64,000 nt of DNA from Prochlorococcus sp. AG-347-E23 (GTDB lineage Bacteria; Cyanobacteriota; Cyanobacteriia; PCC-6307; Cyanobiaceae), in NCBI GenBank assembly GCA_003281685.1, contig QCBH01000002.1:94373-158372 (forward strand), in the 5' to 3' direction. A model generated the notes under the pieces. It saw only the letters and a list, made by a program, of their open reading frames with translations. It did no database searches and was not told where the DNA came from. Below, one piece after another: positions 22,546-32,690 of this stretch; position 1 is the stretch's first letter, and each line of letters starts with the position of its first letter. A program made the position numbers and the translations under genes.

Positions 22546-23520
22546 TTACTCAAGGTTTAAATCATTTAAATCAAAATACAAAGCCATTGCCTTTTCTTTC
22601 AACCCTTTATCAATTTTGCATGAAATATCTTTTTTTGATTCTCTAAATTCAAAATCATAAGGTTTCTCTAAATTCACTAATTTTTGAATTTGAAACCAAT
22701 AATCCTTATTTAAACAAAGTTTTTCATAAGATATAAAGTAAAGATTTTTCTTATTTCTCAAAGATTGTAAAGCTTCATTATAGGTAAGGTACCATTGTTC
22801 TATCCAATGGTTGATTTCTAAATAATTACGAAAGTTTAAATTTTGATTTTTTATTGGTGTGTAATGAGGACCAAATTCTGTATGCCCAATCCATTTCATA
22901 TACTTTGCTATGAACTTGTCGTTTTTGGATTCCTCAATAAATTTCATATGTTGAGTTAGCAAAGAATATGAATGCTGTATTGGTTCTCTAAAAGGAATAA
23001 GTATCTTTGATCGAGTAAAAATTGAGGAAATTACTTCGAACCTTTTTATATTTTGATTATTTTTACTAAGGTATCTTCTCTTCTTATACTTATGACAAAT
23101 ATTCCCTACATAAAACCTAAACTTTTCTTTTAATTCTTCATACTCTTCTTCAGCAAAAGTTTTCCAAAATACCTCCTCAAATGCTTCTGGTGAATCTGTA
23201 GAAACATTAATTCCATCTCCATGCGCTCTTTCTTTTAATTCAGGGTCCCCTCTTTTAGAAGAAATTTTAGACCAAAGATTAGGCGCGAGGACAAATGGCA
23301 TGTCAGCATAAGAAAGAGATGCAAAAACATTCGATTTATACATTGCATTTAGTAATATAGTTGTCCCTGCACGTGCAAGTCCAGTAATAAAAATATGGTC
23401 TCCAGTTTCATTTGATAAAGAGATATTATTATTTTCGAAATCGAAAGTTACTTCGCGCATAAATTGCGATGAAAGAGCAAATTTATGCAGCTTTTGTTCC
23501 AACCAAGAGTAATTATTCAT
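22546..23520 (-). CDS. PAPS-dependent-type sulfotransferase family protein
   Basis: IFITGLARAGTTILLNAMYKS 5'-PSB loop; later LIPFREPIQHSYSLLTQH 3'-PB-like motif. Confidence 0.82.
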   Translation of the reverse strand: MNNYSWLEQKLHKFALSSQFMREVTFDFENNNISLSNETGDHIFITGLARAGTTILLNAMYKSNVFASLSYADMPFVLAPNLWSKISSKRGDPELKERAHGDGINVSTDSPEAFEEVFWKTFAEEEYEELKEKFRFYVGNICHKYKKRRYLSKNNQNIKRFEVISSIFTRSKILIPFREPIQHSYSLLTQHMKFIEESKNDKFIAKYMKWIGHTEFGPHYTPIKNQNLNFRNYLEINHWIEQWYLTYNEALQSLRNKKNLYFISYEKLCLNKDYWFQIQKLVNLEKPYDFEFRESKKDISCKIDKGLKEKAMALYFDLNDLNLE

Positions 23521-23873
23521 TTAAAAATTAGTTTTCTAATATAGGCACAACTAAAAGCAATAAATATAGATTCGATTATTCCATTCCAAGACAAAGTGAA
23601 ATCAAGAAAGCCACTAAAGAAGTTATCTGCCATAACAAAAATAAAAATAATCAAGCATAGGATTAAAAGCATTTGCAGTGAATATTTCATCATCTGCAAT
23701 GAATATTTGGGAATAATATTTTCTTTCCACTGATCGCTAATATTTTTATTGAATATGATATGTATTGCTTTCTTGCTTAATTTAATTATCGCATTAATTA
23801 AACCAATATAATTTGACCGAATAAAAACTTCAATTGACAAGAAGCAAAGAACAAAAAGAATAAGATGATTCAA
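23517..23873 (-). CDS. Small multi-TM hypothetical protein
   Basis: 118 aa, hydrophobic; 4-bp overlaps with both neighbours. Confidence 0.65.
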   Translation of the reverse strand: MNHLILFVLCFLSIEVFIRSNYIGLINAIIKLSKKAIHIIFNKNISDQWKENIIPKYSLQMMKYSLQMLLILCLIIFIFVMADNFFSGFLDFTLSWNGIIESIFIAFSCAYIRKLIFK

Positions 23874-24085
23874 GATCTTCTATCATTATTTTTTTTTGAT
23901 AACATTTTTTTCTTCATTTTTTTATTTTTAAAAGCACGTTTGATTGGATAATATAAAATGCCCCATAAACCTAAAAAGAATGCTGCAACGATTCCAAAAA
24001 TTGCAGCAATTACGCCGCCTCCCATCCCTGGACCTATATATGCAAATAATGGAGATAAAATAGAAAACATTATAAAAGTAAGCAT
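23870..24085 (-). CDS. Small membrane protein with IGPG-GGG motif
   Basis: 71 aa; YIGPGMGGGVIAAIFGIVAAFFLGLWGILYYPIKRAF then basic tail. Confidence 0.7.
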   Translation of the reverse strand: MLTFIMFSILSPLFAYIGPGMGGGVIAAIFGIVAAFFLGLWGILYYPIKRAFKNKKMKKKMLSKKNNDRRS

Positions 24086-24089
24086 AGAG

Positions 24090-25484
24090 TCAATTATTGC
24101 ATTTACTTCTTGATTTTAGGAAGTCTTTTACAATCTTAATATCTTGATCAAGGTATAGTATTCTTGACCAATTAACATCATAAACATTACCATTATCAGC
24201 ACGATTAACATGTCCCCATCTTAAAGAACCATCTGAGTTAAAATAAAGTGTTCTCCCAAAATCAGTCTCTTCTGTAAAAAGATCCCCATTCGGAAGAATT
24301 TGACTTCTACCTCCTGTTATTGTCCTTACATCATTTTTAATTAAATGATCTTTTAGGTAAGAAGAGTATTGATTCTTCTTGAAATCGTAAACTATCACTT
24401 CGTTATGTCCATCCACAACACCACCACTTACAAAATCCTTTGCATTATTGTTAAAAATTGATATTTTATGTTCATTTAAAATATCTACATCATGTTGATG
24501 AAAAAATGGACCTGTTCCTTTCCATATAATTTTATTTGTTGAGGGTCTATACAATAAGACCATTGATAAATGTCTCATAGACAAAAAGACATCTCCTTTC
24601 TTCCAATAATCTCCATCAAAGTCTACTGGTTGAATATCATTTAAGTGTATTGGATCTTGAGTAAATCTAATATCTCCTCTAGCAAACAAAAGATATTCGA
24701 GACCATTATCAATTAAGATTTGAGAAACAGACTTTTCAAAAAGGATTTCTCCATCAGGAGATAATTTAACAATTCCATCATCAAAATATGCTAAAGGTTC
24801 TACTGGATTATTTCTACCCACTTTTACAACAGGAAGAGATTGTGGGTACATTTTTGAAGGAACCCAAATGTTCCCATCAATATCTGTTTCTAAAGAGTGA
24901 TGAAAGAAGTCATGTTGATTTTGAAAAATCAAATTAGAGCAAGAATCAATTTTTCTTAAAGGACTGGAAATAAAAAGTAATCCTCCATCTTTAGTAAGTT
25001 TTGGATGCGTTAACAATGTCCTAAAATTATTAAAATCTCTTGTGATGAATTTAAATTCATCAACCTTTTCTATCAATTTGTTTAATCCATCGATATCAGG
25101 ATTCCAAGTATGCAAAACTTGGAAGTTAGTTAAATCGACAAGTTCTACTATTCCTTCTTCTAAGTCTCCGTCATATCTTGATAGAAGCAGATAAGATTCA
25201 TTTAAATTAGGTTTACCATTAAATCCATCCTGTTTATAAAAATATCTATCCTCTTGCCAAGGATAATCAATTCTTAAGGGATTTGTTTTTAGGAGCGAAA
25301 TTAGAAATTGCTCGGGAATTCTTGCGAGTGATAAAGCTGGTTTAGTGATGAAAGATATATCTACTATGCCTGATTTAGTTTTTCCCTCTAATTCTTGCCT
25401 TACTAAAACACCAAAAGAAAGAGCAAATGGAGCTCCTAAAAAGATTACTAAATAAAGAATCCATATTTCAACTTTTTTGAACAT
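24090..25484 (-). CDS. Arylsulfotransferase (ASST)-like beta-propeller protein with N-terminal membrane anchor
   Basis: N-terminal TM; HHSLETDIDGNIWVPS, FFHQHDVDILNEHKISIFNNN, DGHNEVIVYD, TGGRSQILPNGDLFTEETDFGRT repeats typical of ASST. Confidence 0.75.
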   Translation of the reverse strand: MFKKVEIWILYLVIFLGAPFALSFGVLVRQELEGKTKSGIVDISFITKPALSLARIPEQFLISLLKTNPLRIDYPWQEDRYFYKQDGFNGKPNLNESYLLLSRYDGDLEEGIVELVDLTNFQVLHTWNPDIDGLNKLIEKVDEFKFITRDFNNFRTLLTHPKLTKDGGLLFISSPLRKIDSCSNLIFQNQHDFFHHSLETDIDGNIWVPSKMYPQSLPVVKVGRNNPVEPLAYFDDGIVKLSPDGEILFEKSVSQILIDNGLEYLLFARGDIRFTQDPIHLNDIQPVDFDGDYWKKGDVFLSMRHLSMVLLYRPSTNKIIWKGTGPFFHQHDVDILNEHKISIFNNNAKDFVSGGVVDGHNEVIVYDFKKNQYSSYLKDHLIKNDVRTITGGRSQILPNGDLFTEETDFGRTLYFNSDGSLRWGHVNRADNGNVYDVNWSRILYLDQDIKIVKDFLKSRSKCNN

Positions 25485-25749
25485 TTGAACTTCTCAAATT
25501 TTTTTCTTAAATTCTACCAATTATCCCTAATCTATACCTCTACTAATGAAGAATTACGTTTATTATTAATGCTAAAGAGTTCATTTACACTAATTGAGAG
25601 CTTAATAATATTCACCGCCAAAATCGCTTAGAACGATTTATCTGACAAAGTTATCCCTATCCAACTTTTTTGCTCTAAATATACAATTTACCAACCATTG
25701 GTTAATTTACTTTTGAATTCTTTTAAACATCCACTAACTGAATAATAAC

Positions 25750-25837
25750 GGAGAGGGAGGGATTCGAACCCTCGACAAAAGTTACCTCCTGTAACTCCTT
25801 AGCAGGGAGCCGCTTTCAACCACTCAGCCACCTCTCC
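25750..25837 (-). tRNA. tRNA-Ser(GCU)
   Basis: Minus strand GGAGAGGTGGCTGAGTGG...CTCCCTGCTAAGGAG...GAGGGTTCGAATCCCTCCCTCTCCG; class II with variable arm; anticodon GCT. Confidence 0.96.
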
Positions 25838-25898
25838 AGTTCTTATACATTATCAATTTTTTTGCAAACATTCAAAATTTTTTATTTAATCGAAATGT

Positions 25899-27098
25899 CT
25901 AATCAACTTGAACTCTCGGTAATCTATTTTTAAAAGAACAAAGAATTTCCCACGGGATAGTATTAGATTTTCTTGCCCATTCAAGTGGAGAAATTGTTTT
26001 GTCCCCGTCAGATCCTAGTAATACCATCGTACTCCCAATTCTTATTTCATTTGAACCTGTTATGTCCAGCATCATTTGATCCATAGTTATGGATCCAACT
26101 TGGGGATAAAGTTTATTATTGTGTATAGCATTTATCTTGCCTGAAAGATTTCTTGGAACTCCATCAGCGTAACCAATACTTAATACAGCTATTTTGGTTT
26201 TTCTGCTACTTACAAACTTTCCTCCATAACTTACACTTACACCAGAATCAATAACTCTAATAAAAGCTACCTTAACTTTCAAAAATAAAGCTGGTTTCAG
26301 TGATAAATTTTTACCCATTTTGGCTAAAGGACTATATCCATACATAGAAAGCCCAATACGAACCATGTGAAAATGAAAATCTTTATTAAGAAGCATTCCC
26401 GCAGAATTAGCCAAATGAATTTTAATTTCATTATTTGTATCAAGATTAATTTGCTTTAATAATTCATTAAACTTCTGTCTTTGTATTTGTGTAATACTTT
26501 TGGGATCTAATGCGTTATTTTCATCTGCAGAAGATAAATGACTATATATTCCTTCTATTGAAATGTTCTCAAAAGATTTTATTTTCTCAAATTGCTCAAC
26601 AAATTTATTAGATTCAAATCCCAATCTTGACATTCCCGTATCAACCTTAAGGTGTAAAGAAAATTTTAATCCAAAGTGCTTCCCAATATTATTGCAAATT
26701 AAACATTCTCTTATACTACTGATAGTTGGCATAAGATCATGTTTAAAAGAACTAATAAGATCCCTTTTCGTATAAAGATTTCCAAGAATAAGAATTGGTT
26801 TTTTAACTCCAGAAGAACGAAGCTTAATTCCTTCATTTAATGTCGCAACTCCTAATTGAGAAGCCCCACCTTTGATAGCATACTCTGATACTAATTTTGC
26901 ATCATGTCCATATCCATCAGCTTTAACGACTGCCATAAATTGACAATTTTTACTTATTTTTGATCTTAACTTTCTCACGTTTGTTTCTATTGCTTCACTT
27001 TTTACTTCAATCCATGCTCTTTGTTTTAGATCTATATCTTTTTCAAAAGTTGGATATTCATCAAAATTAAATGCCTGATTTGTTTGCTCAATTTGCAT
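25899..27098 (-). CDS. alr: Alanine racemase
   Basis: AVVKADGYGHDA PLP-Lys motif; HLANSAG; VSYGGKF. Confidence 0.96.
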   Translation of the reverse strand: MQIEQTNQAFNFDEYPTFEKDIDLKQRAWIEVKSEAIETNVRKLRSKISKNCQFMAVVKADGYGHDAKLVSEYAIKGGASQLGVATLNEGIKLRSSGVKKPILILGNLYTKRDLISSFKHDLMPTISSIRECLICNNIGKHFGLKFSLHLKVDTGMSRLGFESNKFVEQFEKIKSFENISIEGIYSHLSSADENNALDPKSITQIQRQKFNELLKQINLDTNNEIKIHLANSAGMLLNKDFHFHMVRIGLSMYGYSPLAKMGKNLSLKPALFLKVKVAFIRVIDSGVSVSYGGKFVSSRKTKIAVLSIGYADGVPRNLSGKINAIHNNKLYPQVGSITMDQMMLDITGSNEIRIGSTMVLLGSDGDKTISPLEWARKSNTIPWEILCSFKNRLPRVQVD

Positions 27099-27166
27099 TA
27101 ACTTTGCACAATTATATGCGCTTATTGAAATATACAGTTAGCATGACATGTAAATTGTATTTTGGC

Positions 27167-27673
27167 ATGGGCCAGACTCTCGTTTTAAATGCATCTTATG
27201 AACCTTTAAACATCACTTCTTGGCGAAGAGCTGTAATTTTAATGATCAAAGGTAAAGCAGAGAGCTTAGAGGAAGATAAATCATATTCAATACATTGCGG
27301 TAGAAAATTACCGACAGTTATAAGATTGCGTTACTACGTAAAGGTCCCTTTTAGAGAGGTTTCTTTAACGAGAAAAAATATCCTTCTAAGAGATAATAAT
27401 TCCTGCCAGTACTGCAACTATAGAGGTAGTGATTTATCAATTGATCATGTTCTACCGAGAAGCAGAGGTGGAACCGACAATTGGGAAAATGTTACTACAG
27501 CATGTCTCAGATGTAATGTTCAAAAAGGCAACCGAACCCCAGAAGAAGCAAATATGCCTTTAAAACGCAAACCTTATCGTCCACTAAGTAATCTCAATTT
27601 CGAGGCAACAAGACAAATTGATTCTGGCAGACATAAAGAATGGAGTAAATACGTAATAGGGATTGCAATCTAA
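27167..27673 (+). CDS. Standalone HNH endonuclease domain protein
   Basis: Start moved to in-frame ATG 27167 (MGQTLVLNASYEPLNI); CQYCNYRGSDLSIDHVLPRSRGGTDNWENVTTACLRCNVQKGN. Confidence 0.9.
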   Translation: MGQTLVLNASYEPLNITSWRRAVILMIKGKAESLEEDKSYSIHCGRKLPTVIRLRYYVKVPFREVSLTRKNILLRDNNSCQYCNYRGSDLSIDHVLPRSRGGTDNWENVTTACLRCNVQKGNRTPEEANMPLKRKPYRPLSNLNFEATRQIDSGRHKEWSKYVIGIAI

Positions 27674-27681
27674 TAAAAATC

Positions 27682-28776
27682 TTAATTTACTTCGTTATTA
27701 AAGTCTTCCATCATTCTTTTTTGTTCTTGCGCTATGCATGCGTTTATCACTTCATCCAATTGACCAGCAAGAATTGGCTCAAGTGAAAAATTGGAACTTA
27801 ATCTATGATCAGTTGTCCTGTTATCTTTAAAATTATAAGTTCTAATTTTTTCACTTCTATCCCCTGTTCCAACTTGAGAAAGCCTTTGTGATCTCTCTTT
27901 TGCATTAGCTTCTTTTAATTGAATTTCATATAATTTAGCTCTTAAAATTTCCATTGCTCGTTCGCGATTTTGCAATTGTGATCTCTCTTGAGTACAAAAA
28001 ACTCTTATTCCTGTAGGCTTGTGAAGAAGATCAATAGCTGTCTCTACCTTATTAACATTTTGTCCCCCTGCTCCTCCAGATCTTGCTGTACCAACTTCTA
28101 GATCGGTTGGATCAATCTTTACCTCAACAGGATCAGCCTCAGGCATGACAGCCACTGTGGCAGTTGAGGTGTGAACCCTACCTTGAGATTCAGTTGCTGG
28201 AACTCTTTGGACTCTATGTACACCAGCCTCAAATTTAAGTTGACTATATACAGAATCTCCCTTAACGGAGATAACTAACTCCTTAAATCCTCCCATATCC
28301 GACTCGGAAGCACTAACAGGTTTTACAGACCATCCAATCTTTTGTCCATATCTTTCGTACATTCTTGCTAAATCACCCGCCCAAATACAAGCCTCATTAC
28401 CACCAGCACCGGCTCTTATTTCTAACATTACACTTCTCTCATCTCTTGGATCTTTTGGCAATAAAGCGATTGTGGTTTTTTGAATCAGTTCATTCTTACA
28501 TTTCTCTAAAGTTATTAACTCCTCATTAATCAAGGATTCCATTTCTTTATCATTTCTATTTTCTTTTAGTAGATTTTTTGAATCTTCGATTTCTTTATCT
28601 GTATCAAGCAACTTATTAAAATCAACAACCAAAGGTTCCAATTTTGACCTTTCTCTTGCTATTGCTTCCAATTTTTTTGGGTCATTAGCTATATCAGGGT
28701 CTGCAAGCTGTACTTCCAAATTTTCAAAACTTTCTGCAGCAGTTTTCAACCTTGCAATTAATGTTGAGTATTCCAA
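27682..28776 (-). CDS. prfA: Peptide chain release factor 1
   Basis: [20 protein letters not shown] motif; RF1 PAT-type region [16 protein letters not shown]. Confidence 0.97.
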   Translation of the reverse strand: MEYSTLIARLKTAAESFENLEVQLADPDIANDPKKLEAIARERSKLEPLVVDFNKLLDTDKEIEDSKNLLKENRNDKEMESLINEELITLEKCKNELIQKTTIALLPKDPRDERSVMLEIRAGAGGNEACIWAGDLARMYERYGQKIGWSVKPVSASESDMGGFKELVISVKGDSVYSQLKFEAGVHRVQRVPATESQGRVHTSTATVAVMPEADPVEVKIDPTDLEVGTARSGGAGGQNVNKVETAIDLLHKPTGIRVFCTQERSQLQNRERAMEILRAKLYEIQLKEANAKERSQRLSQVGTGDRSEKIRTYNFKDNRTTDHRLSSNFSLEPILAGQLDEVINACIAQEQKRMMEDFNNEVN

Positions 28777-28804
28777 TTGAAATTATGCTTAATTTTTGAA
28801 AATT

Positions 28805-29065
28805 CTATTTTTTAGAATCTTTTTCTTCTTTTTGCTCTTTTGATGTAGCTGAATTAGCTGAACCCATTCCATATTTTTTCATAAACCTATCAACCCTACC
28901 TTCTGTATCAAGAATCTTCTGAGTTCCAGTGAAGAAGGGATGATTACCACTCCATACATCAACATGTAATTCAGGCTGCGTTGAGCCAGTTTTCATGACG
29001 ACTTCTCCATTACAGATGACTTTTGCATCTGGATACCATTTTGGGTGTATTTCTGATTTTGGCAT
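28805..29065 (-). CDS. rpmE: 50S ribosomal protein L31
   Basis: MPKSEIHPKWYPDAKVICNGEVVMKTGSTQPELHVDVWSGNHPFFTGTQ. Confidence 0.97.
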   Translation of the reverse strand: MPKSEIHPKWYPDAKVICNGEVVMKTGSTQPELHVDVWSGNHPFFTGTQKILDTEGRVDRFMKKYGMGSANSATSKEQKEEKDSKK

Positions 29066-29078
29066 GATTTAAATTCCT

Positions 29079-29489
29079 TTAACGTTTAGAGAATTGGGGT
29101 GCTTTTCTAGCTTTTTTAAGACCATATTTTCTTCTTTCCTTAGCTCTAGGATCTCTACTGAGATGGCCTTCAGTTTTTAAAGGTTTCCTATTGTCAGGCG
29201 ATAATTCGCAAAGTGCTCTTGCTGCTCCTTGCTTGATAGCATCAGCTTGACCTGTCAATCCACCACCGAAAACATTTACAAGAATATCATAAGAATTTTC
29301 AAGGCCTAATGTTTGCAAAGGTGCTTTTATTGAATTTAAGTGCAGAGGATTAAAGTTTAAATAATCATCTCCAGAACGACCATTAATTTTTATTAGTCCA
29401 TTCCCCGGAATTAAGCGAACTCTAGCTACTGAAGTTTTTCGTCTTCCAGTTCCCCAATACACAGCTTTGTTTTTTATTTGACTATTCAT
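29079..29489 (-). CDS. rpsI: 30S ribosomal protein S9
   Basis: [16 protein letters not shown]...[18 protein letters not shown]. Confidence 0.98.
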   Translation of the reverse strand: MNSQIKNKAVYWGTGRRKTSVARVRLIPGNGLIKINGRSGDDYLNFNPLHLNSIKAPLQTLGLENSYDILVNVFGGGLTGQADAIKQGAARALCELSPDNRKPLKTEGHLSRDPRAKERRKYGLKKARKAPQFSKR

Positions 29490-29498
29490 TTTTATAAA

Positions 29499-29930
29499 TT
29501 AACTATTCAATAATACAGGATTCTGAGCAGCATGAGGATGATCAGCACCTTTATATACTTTTAGTTTTTTAAATTGCTGTCTTCCTAAAGAGTTATGAGG
29601 CAACATACCCTTAACAGCTTGCTCGATGATTCTTTCAGGAATTCTTTCCTGTAAAGACTCAAATTTTTCAATTTTCATTCCTCCTGGCCTGCCAGAATGT
29701 CTTCTATACAACTTTTGTGATGCTTTTTTACCTGTTACCTCAACTTTCTCCGCATTTACTACAATGACAAAATCTCCAGTATCTAAATGAGGTGTAAATG
29801 TTGGTTTATTCTTACCTCTTAATACAGTTGCAATTTCTGTAGCAAGTCTCCCAAGTGTCTTATCTTTTGCGTCTACTAAAAACCAATTTCTTTTAATGGT
29901 TTCTAAAGATGGAGTAATTGTTTTATTCAT
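29499..29930 (-). CDS. rplM: 50S ribosomal protein L13
   Basis: [38 protein letters not shown]. Confidence 0.98.
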   Translation of the reverse strand: MNKTITPSLETIKRNWFLVDAKDKTLGRLATEIATVLRGKNKPTFTPHLDTGDFVIVVNAEKVEVTGKKASQKLYRRHSGRPGGMKIEKFESLQERIPERIIEQAVKGMLPHNSLGRQQFKKLKVYKGADHPHAAQNPVLLNS

Positions 29931-30045
29931 TTACCAAATTTATGCAAATAAATTTAAAGTTAGTTTTAAATTCTACCTTATTGGAGGAATATAAAACAAC
30001 AGTTTTGAATGATTTAAACAAAAAATTTGCTTAATTAATCTTTAC

Positions 30046-30855
30046 TTAAGAAAAACCCTTAATTAAAAATATAGGGAAAAAATCATTGTTATTAATCTTT
30101 TTAAAAACATTTTCTTCATAAACAGCATTTACAAAACATAATCCCTTGGCTGGAGCAGATTCTTTAACATCATTTTTCTTTTTGTTTACCCATCTCTCTG
30201 TAAAAATTTCTTGAGATATTTTTTTTTCTCCAACTAAAACTAATTGACCAACAATTAAACGGACCATTCCATATAGAAAACCAGTAGCTTTAATGTCAAC
30301 TAGAATTAAATCCTCTACTCTTTTAATATCTATATTTTTTATGCTTGTAATAGAGTTTGTTCTGTTACTTCCACTTTTCTGAAAAGCAAAAAAATCATGT
30401 TCTCCTTCCATTGTCTTTGATGCATTTAACATTAAAACTTCATCTAATACTTTTTGATATCTATGCCATGACCAATTATTGATAAACAAGTTCGAAAATT
30501 TACTATTATTAATCACATATCGATAATGTCTATATATTGCTGAATAGCATGCATGCCAACTATCTTTAACCTCAACTGATTCCAAGATCCTAATTGTTGA
30601 GGGTAAAAGACTATTTAGGACATCAGAATAACTATTCCCTGGGATAACACAATCAATATCAAAGTGCACTACTTGACCTGAAGCATGAACCCCAGCATCA
30701 GTCCTACCTGCTGCAAAAGTCTTTACAGACCTATTATTTGTAATCTTAAAGAGAGCTCTGTCTAGAGTTTCTTGAACTGTAGTTGCATTTTTTTGTTTTT
30801 GCCAACCTGAATAATGAGATCCATCATATTGGACTAGTAAAGCTACCCTTTTCAA
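30046..30855 (-). CDS. truA: tRNA pseudouridine synthase A
   Basis: QYDGSHYSGWQKQ, FAAGRTDAGVHASGQV. Confidence 0.97.
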   Translation of the reverse strand: MKRVALLVQYDGSHYSGWQKQKNATTVQETLDRALFKITNNRSVKTFAAGRTDAGVHASGQVVHFDIDCVIPGNSYSDVLNSLLPSTIRILESVEVKDSWHACYSAIYRHYRYVINNSKFSNLFINNWSWHRYQKVLDEVLMLNASKTMEGEHDFFAFQKSGSNRTNSITSIKNIDIKRVEDLILVDIKATGFLYGMVRLIVGQLVLVGEKKISQEIFTERWVNKKKNDVKESAPAKGLCFVNAVYEENVFKKINNNDFFPIFLIKGFS

Positions 30856-30892
30856 AAGTTATTTTTTAGTAAAAGTTTCTTTATTAGCTAAT

Positions 30893-31243
30893 TTAAACAA
30901 GCTCAATTATGGCCATTTGAGCGTTATCACCTTTTCTAGATACGGTTCTGACTATGCGTGTATAACCACCTTTTCTATCTCCATATCTTTCCTTTGCTTT
31001 TTCAAATAATGAATGAACTAATTTCTTATCATAAATATATCCAATAGCCCTTCTTCTGGAGGCCAAACTTCCGTCTTTGGCGAGTGAAATCATTCTTTCA
31101 GCTTCGTTTCTTAAAGCTTTTGCCCTAGCTTTTGTTGTAGTTACTCTACCTTCCCTAATTAATTGAGTAGTTAAACCTCTTAGGAGAGCTTTCCTCTGGT
31201 CAGCGGGTTTACTTAATAATGGAATTCTAAGTTGGTGTCTCAT
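30893..31243 (-). CDS. rplQ: 50S ribosomal protein L17
   Basis: [29 protein letters not shown]. Confidence 0.98.
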   Translation of the reverse strand: MRHQLRIPLLSKPADQRKALLRGLTTQLIREGRVTTTKARAKALRNEAERMISLAKDGSLASRRRAIGYIYDKKLVHSLFEKAKERYGDRKGGYTRIVRTVSRKGDNAQMAIIELV

Positions 31244-31257
31244 GATCTTAAAAATTG

Positions 31258-32196
31258 TTAAACAGATGTTCTGCTTTGTGGAATAGAGATACCGATACGC
31301 TCAAGAGCCTCAATAACCTCATCTGCAGATTTAGAGCCAAAGTTCTTGATTTCAAGGAGATCTTCATAACTGAAGCCCATTAAATCTGAAACTGAGTTAA
31401 CTTGCGCTCTTTTCAAACAATTATATGCTCTAACGGACAAGTTTAGTTCCTCAAGAGGAATTTGAGCTTCAGGAGATGGTTCAGGTTCTTCAGGAATTTC
31501 CTCAACCATAGTGACAGTAGCAAGAGGTTGAAAAAGTTCTATTAACTGATTTGCAGCTTCAGCAATAGCATCGTCAGGACTTGTTGAGCCATCTGTTACT
31601 ACTTCCATTTTTAATCTTTCTCTCCCTGTTCCACCTTCTGCTACAGCAGTTTCATCAATCGTAAAATTCACTCTTTTAACTGGCATGAATACAGCATCTA
31701 TTTGGAGTAAATCAATAGCAGTTGTCTCTTCACTCTTACGGTCGACGGGTCTATATCCAACACCTCTTTCTACATGGATTTCCAACTCTAAGTTATGACC
31801 CTCTTGAATAGTTGCAATCGGTTTTTCGCCATCAACAACTTCGACTTGGGAGGAGAATTGAATATCATTCGCCTTCACCTCCATTGGACCGCTAGCTACT
31901 AACCTGCCGATTTCGAGCTCTGGATTAGAACTATTTATTGATAATTGCTTGCAATTCAGAAGAATATCTAAAACGTCTTCTCTAACTCCAGGTATAGTGG
32001 CATATTCATGATTAATTCCTGCTATTCTTACTGCAGTAACTGCACTCCCTTCAAGTCCTCCCATAAGGACTCTTCTAAGAGAATTACCCAAAGTTGTAGC
32101 TTGTCCCCTTTCTAGAGGGCCAATTAAAAAAGTTCCTGTTTGGGAGCGATCATCTGCTATTTGATGGTCGATTCTGTCAATCTGGTATTGCAACAC
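31258..32196 (-). CDS. rpoA: RNA polymerase alpha subunit
   Basis: [27 protein letters not shown]; alpha-[24 protein letters not shown]. Confidence 0.98.
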   Translation of the reverse strand: MLQYQIDRIDHQIADDRSQTGTFLIGPLERGQATTLGNSLRRVLMGGLEGSAVTAVRIAGINHEYATIPGVREDVLDILLNCKQLSINSSNPELEIGRLVASGPMEVKANDIQFSSQVEVVDGEKPIATIQEGHNLELEIHVERGVGYRPVDRKSEETTAIDLLQIDAVFMPVKRVNFTIDETAVAEGGTGRERLKMEVVTDGSTSPDDAIAEAANQLIELFQPLATVTMVEEIPEEPEPSPEAQIPLEELNLSVRAYNCLKRAQVNSVSDLMGFSYEDLLEIKNFGSKSADEVIEALERIGISIPQSRTSV

Positions 32197-32248
32197 GGAA
32201 AATAATAAGGTTAAGAGTTTTTTTGAGGGGGGGGGTTTGAGAATGGTT

Positions 32249-32278
32249 AAGACCTAAACGCGTCTCCGTTTAGGTCTT
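32249..32278 (-). promoter_or_regulatory. 12-bp perfect hairpin spanning the rpsK stop codon
   Basis: AAGACCTAAACG-CGTCTC-CGTTTAGGTCTT; ends inside the last codons of rpsK. Confidence 0.55.
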
Positions 32279-32646
32279 CTACATCCATTATGAGGTAATG
32301 GAGTTACATCTCTTATTAGAGTTATTTCTAATCCGGCCACTTGTAAAGCTCTTATGGCCGTTTCCCTACCTGCGCCAGGTCCTCTAACTAGTACTTCTAT
32401 TTGTCTCATACCATGATCGAGTGCTCTTCTGGCTGCAGCTTCAGCAGCTGTTTGAGCAGCAAATGGTGTACCTTTTCTAGCGCCTTTAAAACCACTTGCG
32501 CCTGCAGAAGACCAAGAAATTACATGACCAGAAGTGTCAGTAATTGAGACGATAGTATTATTAAATGTGCTTTGAATATGTACCACACCATTAGGTACAT
32601 TACGTTTGGATTTCTTTGAACCTGTTTTTTTGACTGTAGCTGCCAT
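32254..32646 (-). CDS. rpsK: 30S ribosomal protein S11
   Basis: [36 protein letters not shown]. Confidence 0.98.
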   Translation of the reverse strand: MAATVKKTGSKKSKRNVPNGVVHIQSTFNNTIVSITDTSGHVISWSSAGASGFKGARKGTPFAAQTAAEAAARRALDHGMRQIEVLVRGPGAGRETAIRALQVAGLEITLIRDVTPLPHNGCRRPKRRRV

Positions 32647-32690
32647 GATGTTTTGAATTAATACTTCGATTTGTAAATAGATTTAGTAAA

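Noticed and set aside
27167-27673. HNH protein as a homing endonuclease or mobile element
   Set aside because: It is a compact standalone protein of a type I recall as widely conserved in cyanobacteria; no intron, intein or repeat flanks were seen.
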